Both the position numbers and the translations under genes were made by a program. A stretch of DNA of 7,125 bases. Origin: Opitutaceae bacterium UBA4094 (GTDB taxonomy: Bacteria; Verrucomicrobiota; Verrucomicrobiia; Opitutales; Opitutaceae). Under the pieces are notes generated by a model. That model was given only the letters and a program-made list of their open reading frames with translations. It searched no databases and was not told the DNA's origin. Of this stretch, positions 5,645 to 7,125 are shown one piece after another (within the stretch, counting starts at the first letter, position 1; each line of letters opens with the position of its first letter). The stretch lies in assembly GCA_002382525.1 (NCBI GenBank), contig DFYA01000305.1, positions 1 to 7,125 of the forward strand, in the 5' to 3' direction.

Positions 5645-7125
5645 ATGAGCCAGCCCACCGTGCCCACCGAAGCCCCGATCCTCCCTCCTCCCGAAGAAGA
5701 ACGGCCCTCCAAAACCGCCGCCCGCGACAAGTTGCCCGTCCATGAAAAAGCCCTTTACGGACTCGGCAACCAGTCCATGGGCATGGTCAATCAGGTCATC
5801 GAATACCAGGTGCAACAGGTGCTGGTTTACGGCCTCGGCATGTCCCCTGTTTGGAAGGGCGTCATGATTATGCTCTTTCGGATTTGGGACGCGTTCACCG
5901 ATCCCCTCATGGGCTGGATCTCCGACAACACCCGCAGCCGCTACGGACGCCGCCGGCCCTACATGTTTTTCGGCACCCTCGCCATGGCCGCTCTGCTGCC
6001 CTTCGTGTGGCGCTTCGACGAGAGCTGGGACATGATCTACATCGCCGTCTGGTTCACCCTCGCCGGCATGATCATGTCCACCGCGACCACGGTGTTTAAC
6101 ATCCCGTATCAGACCCTAAAGATGGAGATGACGCCGGACTACAATGAGCGCACGAGCATCAACATGTATGTCGTCGTGGTCGGCTCGCTCTTTGGCATCC
6201 TCATCAGTCCCTGGGTTTGGAAGATGACTCAAAATCCCTTCTTCACCGGCCAGGCCGTCGGCGAGGCGCCCAACACCCTGCTCGGCATTCGCAACCTCTC
6301 CATCTGGTTTGCCGGCCTCGCCATCATCTTCGGCCTCATCCCCACGTTTTTCTGCAAGGAGCGCTACTACGCCAACGCCTCGAAGCAAAAGAAGGAGTCA
6401 CTGCGCAAGAGCCTCAAGATGACCTTCGCGAGCAAGCCCTTCAAACTGATGCTCGGCCTCATCCTCGCCGGCAGCCTCGAAGGCCTCGTCGTCGGCATGG
6501 GCGGCTACATCAGCCTCTACTACGTCTTCGGCGGAGACAAAATTTTTGCAGCCACCTTTGGGGGCGTCACCGGCACCATCGGCGGCTTCGTCGGCCTCGC
6601 CTGCGCGCCCTTGTTCGGCCGACTCGCCATGATGTGGGGCAAGGAGCGCGCGCTTCTCCTCGTCACGCTCATCCATGTGCTGATGGCCTTCTCCATCGTC
6701 TTCCTCTACAACCCCAACTACCCGTGGCTCGCCGCCGTGCCCGCCATCCTCAACGGCGCAATGGTCGGCGCCTTCTGGGTCATCATCCCGTCGATGAAAG
6801 CCGATATCGTGGACGACGACGAACTCATCAACGGCGAGCGCCGCGAGGGCTCCTTCGAGTCGGTGTTCTCCTGGCTGCTGCGTTTCACCGGCACCGTCTT
6901 CGCCGGCCTATCCGGCTTCGTCGTCGTCTTCCTCGGCTTCAAAATCGAAATGGGCGCCGAGCAGGTCGAAGGCGTCTTCAAGAAGATGATCTGGGCCATG
7001 GCGATCGTGCCCACCGCCCTCGGCGCCCTCCAGTTCTGGATCATCATGAAGTGGCCCCTCACCGCCGCCCGCATGGCCGAGATCCGCGCCCAGCTCGAGG
7101 CCCGCCGCGGCACCATCAACATGCA
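5645..7125 (+). CDS. GPH-family (MelB-like) sugar:cation symporter, MFS fold (3'-truncated)
   Basis: An inner-membrane transporter with 493 codons in the window and no stop before the end. MelB has about 473 residues, so little is probably missing. About twelve hydrophobic segments can be traced, with a cytoplasmic central loop rich in Lys (ASKQKKESLRKSLK) between segments 6 and 7. The hallmark segment RIWDAFTDPLMGWISDNTRS (from residue 79) places Asp82 and Asp86 where MelB has its cation-site Asp55 and Asp59; Thr85 stands at MelB Asn58. It is followed by the basic loop RYGRRRPY. ADIVDDDELINGERREGSF (from residue 386) matches the family loop between segments 10 and 11. Arg413 appears to replace MelB Lys377 (alignment by eye). 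The ATG at 5645 gives a 35-40 residue Pro/Glu-rich cytoplasmic N-terminal extension; no Shine-Dalgarno sequence supports it, but a start further downstream would lose the conserved LPVHEKALYGLGNQ lead-in. It lies 67 bp after the beta-helix gene and probably imports a glycoside, pentoside or hexuronide. The substrate is not readable. Confidence 0.9.
   Translation, partial: MSQPTVPTEAPILPPPEEERPSKTAARDKLPVHEKALYGLGNQSMGMVNQVIEYQVQQVLVYGLGMSPVWKGVMIMLFRIWDAFTDPLMGWISDNTRSRYGRRRPYMFFGTLAMAALLPFVWRFDESWDMIYIAVWFTLAGMIMSTATTVFNIPYQTLKMEMTPDYNERTSINMYVVVVGSLFGILISPWVWKMTQNPFFTGQAVGEAPNTLLGIRNLSIWFAGLAIIFGLIPTFFCKERYYANASKQKKESLRKSLKMTFASKPFKLMLGLILAGSLEGLVVGMGGYISLYYVFGGDKIFAATFGGVTGTIGGFVGLACAPLFGRLAMMWGKERALLLVTLIHVLMAFSIVFLYNPNYPWLAAVPAILNGAMVGAFWVIIPSMKADIVDDDELINGERREGSFESVFSWLLRFTGTVFAGLSGFVVVFLGFKIEMGAEQVEGVFKKMIWAMAIVPTALGALQFWIIMKWPLTAARMAEIRAQLEARRGTINM

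Noticed and set aside
6116..7122. Minus-strand open frames at 6116-6388, 6398-6676 and 6718-7122
   Set aside because: They lie opposite the transporter, whose plus-strand frame from 5645 is open to the window end and shows clear MelB-family motifs. The minus-strand products show no recognisable domain.

Overview
The window is high-GC DNA with a strong third-position C/G bias, dense coding on the plus strand, and no visible Shine-Dalgarno sequences. It holds three co-directional genes: the 3' end of an FAD-dependent oxidoreductase, a complete 1461-residue secreted multidomain beta-helix protein, and a nearly complete sugar:cation symporter of the GPH/MelB type. The style of the proteins (an oxidoreductase with a discoidin-like tail, a verrucomicrobial type of C-terminal domain on the secreted protein) and the intergenic repeat built on GCCGAGCTCCAGCTCGGC suggest Verrucomicrobia, most likely Opitutaceae. 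That assignment rests on memory of such genomes and was not checked by a search.

Layout: 1-1071 is the C-terminal 356 residues of the oxidoreductase. 1072-1191 is a 120-bp spacer made mostly of repeats: a 9-bp-stem hairpin, then a perfect 20-bp inverted repeat whose arms are themselves palindromic. 1192-5577 encodes the beta-helix protein, which has a signal peptide, a right-handed parallel beta-helix, two Calx-beta domains, a nidogen-like/beta-sandwich region, a DNRLRE (CBM96-like) domain and a conserved-looking C-terminal domain. A perfect 21-nt AT-rich palindrome lies inside its coding sequence at 5368-5388. 5578-5644 is a 67-bp spacer carrying another copy of the 28-bp repeat. 5645-7125 is the transporter, cut by the window end. 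No tRNA, rRNA, CRISPR array, transposase or convincing promoter was seen.

Taken together the genes read as part of a carbohydrate-use locus. An exported beta-helix protein with carbohydrate-binding-type modules would act on or hold a polysaccharide outside the cytoplasm. An FAD enzyme with a carbohydrate-binding-like tail would act on a related substrate. An inner-membrane cation symporter would import the released sugar or uronide. The substrate cannot be read from the sequence. The non-gene features most worth a second look are the repeat and palindrome elements and the identical CCCCTTTC tract just before both visible start codons.
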